From Amanita rubescens (Eukaryota; Basidiomycota; Agaricomycetes; Agaricales; Amanitaceae): a stretch of DNA of 64,000 nt. Location: NCBI GenBank assembly GCA_015039365.1, contig WION01000296.1, positions 1 through 64,000 on the forward strand, given 5' to 3'. A program made the translations under genes and the position numbers. How positions within the stretch are numbered: the first letter of the stretch is position 1; every line of letters begins with the position of its first letter. Below, piece by piece: positions 1 through 10,826 of the stretch. The notes beneath the pieces were generated by a model that saw nothing but the letters and a program-made list of their open reading frames with translations, ran no database searches and was not told where the DNA came from.

Positions 1-657
1 ACGATTAGCGGTGTCCTCTGTTGATCCGAAATTTTTGCAAGCTGACCGGTAACCTACGGGCCGGTTCTCCGGAAGTTCGATAGTTATCTTGTGTTTCACC
101 AACGAGGTAATACTCGGGTATCGTTTTTATAAGTTCGACTTAATTGTTATGATCACGTCAATCTCCACCTACAATGTGTCCACGCTATGAGCGCTTGACA
201 AAGTAGACTAAGTCCAACGGACAAGTCAAACAATAGGTGAACGAATAAGCTAAGTGATAAGACGACTAGAAGAAGTCTTATCCTTGAGAGCGGTAATGAA
301 CGGAGTAAGAACGACGTTCTTTAGGTGAGATGGGGTGTGATATTGACAAAGACAAACTTAGTCGAACTTAAGGTTCGACGTTACAGTACATCGGTTTATA
401 TACATGTACAGAAACACAGCCATGTCGCAAGTAGAACAAGGGCGATAACAAGTATAGGTAAAACAGGGGGCATGGGGATGGTACGTGTATGAACAAGGTT
501 GGGCATAGGGTAAACGGAATGGGGATCGATAAGGGAACGAGGTAGTCCGTTTGATGAACATAATGGGGATGTGGCGAAGGGGTAGACATATACGAAAAAG
601 TAAGCATGTCCGACGTGTCATGTAATCATAATGTAGGAGTCCGTACCGTGTTTGTAA
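1..657. other. no recognisable gene
   Basis: This stretch contains only short open frames without recognisable domains or convincing splice structure. It is different in character from the AT-rich intron-like array that starts abruptly at about 658. I see no feature I can support here. Confidence 0.5.
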
Positions 658-2003
658 CAGCATGTATGATTATGACCCACAGCAGGTGAGTGACATCATT
701 ACACAGTTTGTTGAGACAATCTCATGCCTACATACAAACACAGGGAGTGAGTAACCTTTATGCAAGAAAATCTCATCTCATCCTCCCTTTGTGACCATAG
801 GTGGTGAATAATATCACACATTTTCCTGAAACACTGACTCATCTTATCACATCTTATGACTGATACATAGATTGTGAGTGAAAATCCACTCTCCTTCAAA
901 GTAATCTCTTTACATCTTTTTCCTATGGCTAACAGTTAGTAAGCAACATTCCACATTTCTGAAAGGACATTCTCCTACTACAATGCACAGAGAGTGAGTG
1001 ACACTCCATGTGTTCAAAAAAATAATCTCACTAATCAACAGGTTGTGAGTGCATATTGAACTTTTTTCTGAAGGGCTGCTTCATGGTATCTTCTTCTATG
1101 ACTGTCAACAGCAAGTGAGTCACATCTCACATTTTCTGGTGACAATGTTATCACATGATCTCAATAGCATGTGAGTAACATCCCTGATAATTTCTGATGA
1201 CAACATTATCAATTCTTTTATGGAAAATAGTATGTGAGAAATGTTTCACAATTTCTGAAAGGATATTTCTTCACATATCTTCTATACCAAAGGAAGTAAG
1301 TACTCCATGCAATAATTTTCTGGGAGCCAGTCTCAATCCTATCATTAACAGAAAGTAAGTGACATCACACATTTGTTGAAAGGCAGTCTCATCACCTCTT
1401 GTATACGGCCAAAAGCAAGTGAGTAACATCATCTTTCTCTGAAAACAGTCTCAAATTTCCATGAATAGATTGTGAGCACATTACAATCTTTCTAAAGTCT
1501 CATTACATTGTTTTTAAAACAGGAAGTAAGTGGCTTTGCACATTATCTGAAAGACATCCTTCAATGAATTTTCCCCCATGCTAACAGGAAGTAAGTGGGA
1601 TTACACATTATCCTGAATAGATGTTGTCATCACATTTGGAATATGACCATCAGCTTGTGAGTCACCTGGATAAATTCCTACAAGGGAGTCTCATGATATT
1701 TTCCCTTATGAATGATAGCAAGTCAGTGACATTCACAAGCCTTCACTTTACCTAAATTCATAACTGCTCCCTATATTACCCGGATACATGAAATGAACAG
1801 GAAGTGAGGAATAACCCAACCTTGTTCTCCCTGTGTTTTTTTTTGTGACATTGCTATTATTCATAGGTTGTAAGATACCACTTGTTCTGCAACCCTGTCT
1901 CCTCACACCTTATTCCTCACATTTGTGATTTGGATCTGCAGGTAAGTGGTGATGATGCATTGAGAGATAATAATCTCAAAACAAATTGACATGTTATCAG
2001 TGG
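658..2003 (+). repeat. tandem array of ~61-bp intron-like units separated by 3-nt spacers
   Basis: Donor-like hexamers (GTGAGT, GTAAGT and close variants) start at 686, 747, 804, 874, 939, 994, 1045, 1115, 1171, 1234, 1296, 1355, 1419, 1472, 1526, 1591, 1657, 1722, 1804 and 1870. Each is preceded by exactly three bases and then by AG. The 20 triplets are CAG GGA GTG ATT TTA AGA GTT CAA CAT TAT GAA AAA CAA ATT GAA GAA CTT CAA GAA GTT, none of them a stop. Unit interiors share a loose pattern (CACATTTTCTGAAAG, TCTCAT, TATGAC, AACAG) but are strongly diverged. Some have branch-site-like CTAAC, CTAAT or CTGAT near the 3' end. A 21st unit (donor 1942) directly abuts the preceding AG, and one more triplet (TGG, 2001-2003) follows an AG at 1999-2000. 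The array is either a chain of real introns with one-codon exons or a degenerate minisatellite. Confidence 0.85.
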
Positions 2004-2766
2004 GTAAGCCAATTCTTGATTGGATATTTCAGTCTTCTTATAATCAGTCTAAACTTTTCTCCTTGTTTGGAGATCAGCAAGGCCATTTTTCAGCAACAGT
2101 ATGTTTTTTGTTACTGTTTTTAGAAAAAAATTTGACCCTAGCAAACAAGCCCTCAACCTGCCAACTCTTGGCCGGTAAATCTATTCCATTCATATTATTT
2201 AAGCTTATCCTCTCAAGCAACTATTATCATTGGCAAGCTGTCATTTTGGATAAAAAAGCCACTTTCTCCATCAGTCAGGGAGGCATTAGACATAATCATG
2301 AAACAGGATTATGTTCACAAACTGAAGACTTGCATCAATTCCAAGTCTCTTCCCTATGATCATAAAGATTTGCCTGCATTCTTATATGATCAGATTACCC
2401 ACATTTGATGGTGTGTTCTTTATCTGCAATTTACACGATTTTTATACAAACCCAGGTCAGGAATTCTCATTAAACAACACTTGCACAAATATTTTCCTTT
2501 TATATGGCTTCCTTTCTTGTACTACAAGTATTTCAATGTCCCCTTCTTGGTGAAATTTCTGCTCTTGATGTACATATCTTGTCAAGATGATCTCTTCTAC
2601 AAATGTATACTGATCCCAAAGTACAACAAACCACTGGTGGCAATCACTATTGGAAGATGAACAAGGAACTTCAGAAATACTTCCATTCCATTATTGCAGA
2701 CGAGGGCAAGTTTATACACTGCCACCTAGTACTTCAACAAAGTTATCCCAAATGCAATCAGTGATA
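658..2766 (+). CDS. candidate gene with one-codon microexons followed by ordinary exons, function unknown
   Basis: If the intron-like units are spliced, their triplets join in one frame into a 20-residue stop-free peptide, starting QGVILRVQHY and ending EKQIEELQEV. Downstream, AT-rich open stretches look coding in the same strand. One at about 2222-2407 encodes IIGKLSFWIKKPLSPSVREA and continues to FLYDQITHI. One at about 2455-2655 is rich in aromatic and hydrophobic residues. One at about 2605-2766 includes TTGGNHYWKMNKELQKYFHS and ends in a stop. I recognise no domain. The 5' exon is not visible, and the array seems truncated at about 658. The last open stretch nearly touches the 3' end of the SDR gene on the opposite strand. 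The gene could be a transposon-derived coding unit, a host gene, or a decayed remnant. Exon joins downstream of 2000 are not resolved. Confidence 0.35.
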
Positions 2767-2803
2767 CAATAGTAGCAAGGGCATAATATCACCAATCCAT
2801 CCC

Positions 2804-3728
2804 CTATCCCCCGTCGTCCAAAAACTGGCCTATAAGAACGGCCATGAGTAATTAATTCAACACCAACACAAAGTGGCACAACGCTCACAAGTCGGCCCAT
2901 CCGTATTGAGCAATGCCCAGGGCAACAAAGACTCTGCCCCCTGTCTAGTCGTTTTCCCACCTGCATGGAAATTATTCAACTTGGTCGTCGTAAGTCCAGG
3001 CGTTACAGCGTTAACTTTAATTCCATCCTTCTTCAACTCCTGTGCGAGCGTGATGGTGTACGAATTGGCAGCTGCTTTCGAAGTATTGTACGCGACGACG
3101 TGGATTCGGGCATTTGGACCTGCTTGCAAAGAGTTGGAAGCCATTTCGGTGGACACGTTGAGAATGACGGCTTGTGGAGAGGCGCGCAGTAAGGGTAGGA
3201 ACGTTGTAGTGGTTTGTACCAGACCAATCAGGTTAACTTCAAGGCAATCCCGGATGGCGGATACGTCGGCCGTACTGGCATTTTGGTCCCTTTCAAACGT
3301 TCCGATGCCTGTACGCAAAATCGTGGTTGCATTTTGGTTAATTGGCTTCCCAGTATAGGAGAGTTAAACCTTACCCGCATTATTGACGAGCACGTCCAGT
3401 TTGCCGTCACTCTGCTCGATTGAGTCCTTTGCAACCTTGATAGTTTCGATACTCGTGACATCGAGCAGGACGAACGTGACGTCGAGATTCTCCTTCTTAT
3501 GAATGAATAACGACGAAAAAGGCATACTAGGAGATACTCACGCAGCATCCCTGCCAGCTGCTTCGTTCCTGGCACCAAGATATACTTTGTGACCCTTTTG
3601 GGCTAACAGGTTTAAAAGTTCGTAACCAATACCAGTGTTGGCACCTGCGTAACTAAGGTATGAACGACGTGTATAGACAGCCTGAGATAGTGTTTCACTT
3701 TACCTGTGACAAGAATGACTTTTGACAT
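2804..3728 (-). CDS. short-chain dehydrogenase/reductase, paralogue 1
   Basis: This is a classical SDR with a Rossmann fold, expected to be an NAD(P)H-dependent oxidoreductase of the carbonyl-reductase-like group; the substrate is unknown. The start MSKVILVTG is followed by an intron and then ANTGIGYELLNLLAQ, giving the cofactor motif TGANTGIG. Further on are LDVLVNNAG (NNAG motif), a serine-containing strand NVSTEM and the catalytic YNTSK (YxxxK). At least four short introns are visible, including GTAAAG at 3703 and a 3' intron ending at 2830. The last exon (2804-2829) reads CQFLDDGG and stops at TAG. The paralogue at 15740-16682 has GAG at that position and runs five residues longer, so this copy is shortened slightly at the C-terminus. 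Its catalytic motifs are intact and it is probably functional. Confidence 0.88.
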
Positions 3729-3770
3729 GACTGTACGGTTGCTTGTCGACGTCGTTGCTCCAATACGAGA

Positions 3771-3778
3771 CTTATATA
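3771..3778 (-). promoter_or_regulatory. TATA box of SDR paralogue 1
   Basis: TATATAAG on the minus strand lies about 45 bp upstream of the ATG at 3728. SDR paralogue 2 has the same octamer at a similar distance (16730-16737), and the bases after it are also similar, so it is a conserved core promoter. Confidence 0.6.
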
Positions 3779-3779
3779 T

Positions 3780-4500
3780 GCTAGAATACCTGCCATTCGA
3801 TCACAACGGCTGGTCGATTCGTAAACATGATGCTGCCAGAGGCTTGGATGACGTGACCGTGTGCCGGCCGCTGTCGTTGCAGTGGCATGCTGCCACTGGT
3901 GTTCATTCTGTTGATTTGTGAACATGTTACATAGCTGGCACGGTTAGAACTATCCCGGTCAGAGCGACATACAGATTATGTTATCCAGATCGATTCGTAA
4001 ACTTTTAATGCAGCAAAGACGTGGCCATACGCCTTTGAAGTATATGCCGACCGTCGTACGCAAGCTGCGCTAAATATGGTTTGATCATAATGGTCGGCGT
4101 TGCGGAAAAGTCCGTGCCGACCCTGCATTCTTTCCACTTCTTGTAAAGGCTGCGCGCCGTTGACCATCGCAAAATCCATAAATTCATTAAAAAGAATCAC
4201 TACTATTCCTTTAGCACAATTGCATTCCAGGTTCTATATACCTTCCTCTGAACGTGAACAAATAACAAAGCCGAAAACGTCACGGAGAATAATTAATAAA
4301 CTCCACACGCGCCAAGCACACCAAATATAAAAACATACTACACGATATGTACTCAACTTTTATGTTTACTTCAAGCAACAACAGCCCCAAGCCCTGCAGC
4401 GACTGACTATAACAATAATAACAAAAGAAGCAAGAATCTTCTCTTCATCATTTTCATGGGTAGTCCGTGCCGTTAACCTTCTTCCGAAATGTGATCAGTA
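3780..4500. other. intergenic region between SDR 1 promoter and DUF6534 gene end
   Basis: Short open frames only, with no domain or splice evidence. The left part is the upstream region of SDR paralogue 1 and the right end is the 3' flank of the DUF6534 gene. Confidence 0.5.
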
Positions 4501-6698
4501 TCAATACATTCGAAAGCGGCAAACAACACCCACGATGGTCGAGTCTTCCTTCTCATTCAGCGCCAATTCCAAACTGCTCCGTCGGATATCCCTGCCAGCC
4601 GAATTTTTGTCCGACTCCGTAGCTTTGGTAGTGTCGATCCTGATTGAGATGTCAGCAGTCCGCTATTCAAGTGAATGAAGTCAGCAACAATGAATTTTCG
4701 CCGCGCAGTAGCACCGCATTCGAAAACACGAGCGGGCTACTAGCGCGACTCAAAACAGGAAGGGAACATACCCTAGAACCAATTGTCGTGTTCTTGGGTA
4801 CATCGCGCAAAGAGAATGAATAATCTTCGCCAGTGCTTTGGAAACCGCCGTCCCCGCCCCGAATCATCTTTCTTGCATTTAACGTGGCCAGCAACGAGTT
4901 GGAGTAAACTTTATTCAAGTTACGTCAATACCAACCGCGAGCGAAGGCGGGGGAGTGCTTACGTCGCCCAATGCAGAAGTAGAAAGCGATGTAAATGAAA
5001 TTTTCCCCAGCGACTACGATCTAAGATATCAGTTAGCAAAAAATGACAATGAATTAGGAATGTGATCAACCGAAATCAGGGACGCGAGGGCGCATAGACT
5101 AGGAAAACCAAGTCAGCCCGATAATGTAGCTATAATTTCAAGAAAAACAGACCTTGTGAGAAGACCAGTGTTAACCGAAAACAGAATCTGCCACGTGTAA
5201 GTTTGGTAATATGAACGTCAACGGGGTTTACTGACGAGCTTGTTGATCATGGTATTGGACCTGATTCACGATGAGTACGTAGTAGAAGCTCGAAGTTTGT
5301 ACATCACCTATGGAAGCCCGTTCGGGATTTGTGGAGCAGCAGGCATAATACGGCTGCGATTGACACATCACCCGCTGCGGCTAGGGCGTTTACTGCTATC
5401 GACAGTCGCTGTTGATAGACGTTAGATGTATCGACCTCCCGCAAAAGCTTAGCTTACCTTGAGAGTCTCCAGTTGGATAAAGTTTTGCATGGGGAACCTG
5501 GAGGACGTCGCCTGGCTTGAACCCTGCTCTTGAAAATGATAGAATATTATGTACGTACGCCAAGCCCGTGTATACTGCAAAAAAAGAAGAGTTAATGAGA
5601 TTAATGAGAATCCTCGTATATGTAAAGCCTCCGATACTAACCAACGACACATACTGCCACGCTGTGAGTATCATTGACGAGTAGGATTGCTGACGGACTC
5701 ACCGAACTCTGCAATGACAAAAATGACCTGCCAATACCATTTTTTAAGCCATGAATGAATGCGCCAATGACGACGGCGTAAGACTTGAAGCTTGACTCAC
5801 GATGATAGAAGTCACCCAAATATTACGATTGCTCACTAACGCATTGAAGGTTAGCGCTTCCTAAAATGATAGGCCCCGAGGGTACTTACTACGCCACACG
5901 CGCATAGTCAAGAAGCTATCGGGAGAAGGTGGCGGAATTAAATTTACTATTCGGGCCATTTTGTCCAAGTTCCGTACCTTTGGACCAGAAGACACGTGAG
6001 ACCCTGGAATCGCAACGTTATTGGGTGCATGTCTTGTAAATGATCGAAACTTACGTTGAACAAAACTTCGGCCTGTCGTGAGGAGTTACGATGGGATGCG
6101 AATAGGCAAGATAACCTTCACTTACGATAAGACTCCTATAGCAAGAGCCCGTCCGAGTCAGACATGCGCATATACCCGGTAAGAAAACGTACCAGACGAT
6201 GTTCCCTAGCTGAGCAGCTTCTCCAAAGTATGTAATAAGGTAAGTATAAACTGCTCGCGTTAGCCTGAATGCGCAATGAGTGAGGAGAACAACGGACTTG
6301 TATGCGTAATCAGGGCTTGATGCATGACATCGCAAATCATAACAGCAGAGACCTGAAAGATCAAGCTCAATTTGTGCTGTGCAACGGGTATGAATGAGGG
6401 CTTACCAGTGTCTTGAGTGGCCATCTGTCGTTCTGATGCGTATAGTAATACCACGCTTGTATGAGAGACACTTGACGCGAGTTAGTCGTGAACTGGGGAT
6501 GCAGTAACGACGAACCGACCTCCAAGCAGACTATATGCGCATGATCTAGTCATTATTCGGTTCATATACCAAAGCGGATGCTCACGTTGAGGCTATCACA
6601 ACGCCTATGAATGCGGCCCCCAGTCTGTAATCGGAATATTAGCCAGCCAAGTCTTGAATATGGAAGGATGCTAACGTGTTTCCGAGAGATTGTGGCAT
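4501..6698 (-). CDS. DUF6534 multi-pass membrane protein
   Basis: This member of a large agaricomycete membrane-protein family has no known function. It is split by about ten short introns. It starts MPQSLGNT and splices in frame to LGAAFIGVVIAS, the usual first membrane segment. Later exons encode WYYYTHQNDRWPLKTL, VSAVMICDVMHQALITH, YTYLITYFGEAAQLGNIVW and the family-typical GDVSIAAVLCLLLHKSRTGF. After these come SNTMINKLV, NTGLLTSLCALASLISIVVA and ENFIYIAFYFCIGRVYSNSL followed by LATLNARK. Together these match the DUF6534 layout of seven hydrophobic segments, a T/SRTGF-type loop and the NSLLATLNAR(K/R) signature. The hydrophilic tail contains DIRRSSLELALNEKE and ends FRMY before a stop at 4501-4503. 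I saw no break in the exons read. The last acceptor could be chosen in two ways, changing only a few tail residues. Confidence 0.85.
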
Positions 6699-8538
6699 TG
6701 TGCGCAGCGCGGGCTAGGATGGGAGACACCCGCGAGTAACTGTTCCTTTAAATCCTTTTGACTCTATACTTTAGCGGAAGGGGCAATGCAGGGCGAAATG
6801 ACAGTGTTACGTGTTTGCCGTGGAAACAGAAAGCAGGAAAGAAAACGACGGGCAAGAAGGGACGGAAGGAGGGAGAAGTGGTGTGCATGTGGGAAGGGCA
6901 TTACTATCTGGAATTAGATGAAACGAAAGGGATCCGCGATCCTGTCCACACTATAATGGAAGCACCCGGCTTCCTTGATATACTTGTATAAGTTTGCAGC
7001 GGCGATAGCATAGTATATCCTATATGCGTTTTATCATACAGTTAAAGGAAATATCTTGATGCGACCTATGAAGTTGAATTTCGCTTTTTGCCGAAGAAGC
7101 TGTACGCTGCAGTTTTCTCTCGTCGGAATTGGGGATGATCACTTCCTGGTCTGTCCGTGGAATCCCGATCGAAGTTCGGCGGTCCCGATGGAAGGCTGGT
7201 CGAACGACGATATTCTAGCCCTCGGCGCCACAGGTAGTATTCCGCCTATCAATGATAGCAACCGCTATTGACACATCTCGTCGTGAGGTTTGAGCGACTA
7301 GGCTTGCGATGATCCTTTCCACTACGCTTACTCGTGAAAAAGCCGCCCCACGTGCGACCTTGACCTATTTCTCATGTTTCGAGGACCAGTATATAGTACT
7401 GCGTCATGAAACGTTTCATCCAGTATCTATTGCATTCAATCCATTTCCAGCTAGCTTACGAAAAATAGCTAGCTTATCAAGAAAATACAAGGACACCGAT
7501 TCAGGCTCGTAAAAATAAGCTATTCCCCTGACATTGTGTATGTTTTTAATTACTCAGGTGCGCAATGTTGTGATCTTGCAATCAAAATCATGATCATTCA
7601 CTCGGAGATTTCCGTGTTATATCTGGTATGTCCAGCGATCACCCCGGCGGTTTTGTCATATATCATACGTATGCGGAGGTTTTTTCCTCCACTAGCCTCC
7701 TTTCACTTCCCCATACTATTCGTTTCGCAATCCCTTCTTCCACGTTGGTTGACAAACCGCCGCGCGAGTCGGACACAGCACACTTACCCATCAAGCTTTC
7801 AGGATCGCTTTAGTCTCACAGCTGCGGCCAAGAGTACTTCCCATGCGTCGGATGTCCAAGCTGAGTTTCCCTTAACGGGAACAAAGGGCGGGGGAACCAA
7901 CATTTTGATCATATCATATGTCTGGTGAGTTTGAACACGAAACAATAAACGCACCTTCCTAGTACTCTATCTCTTTTGGAAAGGTCTACCCGTGATTTAC
8001 GGAGAGTTATCCCAGCTAGCGTCATTCAATCTCTTTCGTCTGCGCGTGTCACCCGCCGTTCACGACTTCAATGAATGGCAATGGCATTTTCCGAAAGATT
8101 TTCAAGTTAATTCTGTGACAGTTCCGCCAGGTACGGATCCCGGTAAACGTGTTGCTTACCGCTAGTTCCCGCGCCTCCTCGTATCAACGTCATATAGCTT
8201 GCGTAATAGTGGCACGCCTCTTCCCAGTTGAGGTACCGGGGGCCGAATGCCAAACTGAATCACGCAATCAAAACCTTTTGGCCTCGTTCGAAGTCGGAAG
8301 AACACCTGGTAGACAAGCAGTTTTCTTGCTCTGCGTATTGTATACAGGTATACAGGTACCTGAAACCGAATAAAGGTCATTCCACAGCGAGATGCGATAG
8401 TTAGGTTGAAATTTGTAAATATAAAACAATAAGAGGTAATCTAGTTTGCTGCATTTGACTTGACATCAATCGTCACAGCTGTACTAAAAATAGAATAATA
8501 CCGCGGCTTTTATCTCTTTATCTTATCAATTCCGAGTC
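6699..8538. other. unassigned region with possible decayed exons
   Basis: No complete gene was recognised. A plus-strand stretch at about 7981-8132 reads GLPVIYGELSQLASFNLFRL and continues NEWQWHFPKDFQVNSVTVPP. It is followed by a GTACGG...CTAG pair that could be an intron, so it looks like an exon. Just upstream (to about 7921) an open frame ends at a good donor, TGTCTG|GTGAGT. The frames I can join soon hit stops, so this may be a remnant. The ORF at 7056-7271 has no known domain. The last part (from about 8380) is the promoter region of the PLP enzyme gene. Confidence 0.35.
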
Positions 8539-10217
8539 ATGGTAATCAGCCTTGAAGCTCTAGACACTGAGGCACTTTACGCCCAACCTCCACCTAAATT
8601 TGGCCACGATCTACTCAAATATTTTGCAATAGACCCTGGATATATAAATCTCAACCATGGTTCGGCGCTCTACCCTCCTCCTTTCAGAGCTCTTCGTCAT
8701 CTCGCATTTCTTAGGATCATTTGGCTCCACTCCACTGCCTGTTCTCAAAGCCGCCAATGAGATTTCGCTCGAGGCAGAGGCAGAACCAGATGTCTTCCAC
8801 CGCATAACTTATATGCCAAGGCTCGTCGAAATGCGGGAACAAATAGCCAAGTTCATCGGTGCCGCCAAAACAGACGAAGTCGTGCTAGTCGCGAACGCCT
8901 CTGTGGGGCTCAACACCATCCTGCGAAACATCGAATGGGAAAAGGGAGATGCGATCCTCGTCAGTACGTACTAAAACCCCACTTTTGTTCCGGAGTTCCA
9001 CTTACTCTGGGTCCAGCAAACGCAACATACAACTCTATTTACCGCACCGCCCAGTATCTCTCGAACACACCGCCGTATCCCACTCTCGCCGTTCTGGACC
9101 TTGATTTCCCACTTTCGCATGACCAAATCATTGATTTGTTCCGTGAAAAAATTCGTTCCCTTCCTCCAGGCAAGAATCGCGTGGCCGTTATCGATTCGAT
9201 CGTGTCCAACCCAGGTGTCATATTACCTTGGAAGCAGATGGTTAAAATATGCGCGGAGGAAGGCGTATTGAGTGTCGTCGACGCAGCTCATTCTATTGGG
9301 CAGGAAATGGATATAAATTTAGAAGAGGCGAATCCTGATTTCTGGGTAACCGTGAGTTACTTTCTATTATTTCGTGTAAAACAAGATGGAGAATTCTGAC
9401 GAAATGTTGTCCCCAGAACCTACACAAATGGCTGTACGTCAAACGAGGCTGCGGTGCATTGTACATCCCGGAGCGGTATGAAGATTCTTGCAACGTAATG
9501 CATAATCTGGCTAATCGTTGTCACCGGTCATGTTACAGGAATCAACACATTATCAAATCCGCGATTCCTACATCATACGCATATATCCCAATGGAAGAGC
9601 GCTCCTATCCCGGCCAAGGGTTAATCGAGCAGTTTGAATGTGAGCTTGCCTCCTCCATCCTCGTTTCCTTCCAGAGTCCCCTGACTAACCTTTATCCCCA
9701 GGGAACGGCACGATCGACTACAGCCCATATTTTACCATCCCCTCTGCCCTTGCATTTCGCCGCTGGCTGGGCTCTGAACATGCTATTAATACTTATTGTC
9801 ACGCCCTTGCACTCCAAGGCGGCAAGGTTCTCGCGTCTATCTTGGAAACTCGCGTGTTGGATCCCCAGGGAGATTTAACTCTCAATATGGTCAATGTACA
9901 GCTCCCGTTACCCGGAACGGACGTGTTACCCCTCAGCAACGAAGTTTATTTTAAGTTACAGGATAAGCTATTGAAGGAGAGAAAGATTTATTCGGCCTAC
10001 TTTGTTCATAATGGGAATTGGTGGACGAGATGCAGTGCACAAGTGTATAATGAAGTAAGCCTACTAACTTTCTTTTTTGATTGGAAAATGAGCTAATGCC
10101 CTGGAACAGGTGTCAGATTTCACGAAGTTGGGCGAAGCATGGCTCGAGATATGCAAAGAGGTATTAGAAGAATTAAATCTTCCTCCTTATAAACCCGACG
10201 TAGACGTCAAGCACTAG
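8539..10217 (+). CDS. PLP-dependent class V aminotransferase, isopenicillin N epimerase-like
   Basis: This is a fold-type I pyridoxal-phosphate enzyme. The family includes isopenicillin N epimerase, cysteine desulfurase-like proteins and the ergothioneine lyase Egt2; the substrate here cannot be told from sequence. Seven exons (8539-8659, 8715-8963, 9017-9351, 9417-9475, 9539-9639, 9702-10054, 10110-10217) sum to 1326 nt, or 441 residues, all in frame. Landmarks: INLNHGSFGSTPLPV near residue 40; NASVGLNTIL; the PLP-binding aspartate in VLSVVDAAHSIGQ; the Schiff-base lysine in NLHKWLYVKRGCGALYIPER; and a C-terminal small domain ending PPYKPDVDVKH. The GTACGT donor at 8964 is needed because reading on meets an in-frame TAA. 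The length is normal for the family. I see no cluster partner indicating a biosynthetic pathway. It appears intact. Confidence 0.9.
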
Positions 10218-10826
10218 AAGATATCTAGAGCATAGTTTTTATACCGTTTTTAGATCTCGCTGCGCCATAGGCGCATGGAAAGATACATAGTTATTTCTCC
10301 TCATATACTCTGCTAAATCGTTAGAATGATCTTGAAGACTGATGGTCATACGGAGGCTAAGTAGTATAGAGATCAGGCCCAGGAAGGTCGGCAAGAATTT
10401 AGTTACCGAATCGTGCATTCAAGGGCACGGTCACACACCTCCGCTGGTCGTAAATGCACATACACTGGATTCCAAGTCCAAGATCATTGCTCTTCGATCG
10501 GAACAGTTTATCTAATAGGGTGCCGCCCATAGCAGTGAACTATTACCGAAAGATGGCAAGAAGCCAAAGAACCGTGGCCAAGAATGGCGCGTTGCGGTGA
10601 TCTGAACCAGTTTGCGCCCACACAAATGCATGTCACGCCCTTCAAATAGCACATATCACGCGGGTACAACAACTTCTACCCGTTCAATCCAACTTGGCAA
10701 CTATCACACAGCGTTGGCACAGCCTTATTCACGGGGTAAGTGATGTTTGAAGCCCTATCGCAAGCCTGGGATAGCTTATATGTGGCATAGGATCGCTTTG
10801 TAACTCGTTTAACTCAATCGCCCACG
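10218..10826. other. intergenic
   Basis: No open frame with support. This is the 3' flank of the PLP enzyme gene and the promoter region of the following secreted-protein gene. Confidence 0.5.

Noticed and set aside
358..663. 101-codon open frame on the minus strand
   Set aside because: Cysteine/tyrosine-rich nonsense-like translation without homology; no promoter or splice evidence.
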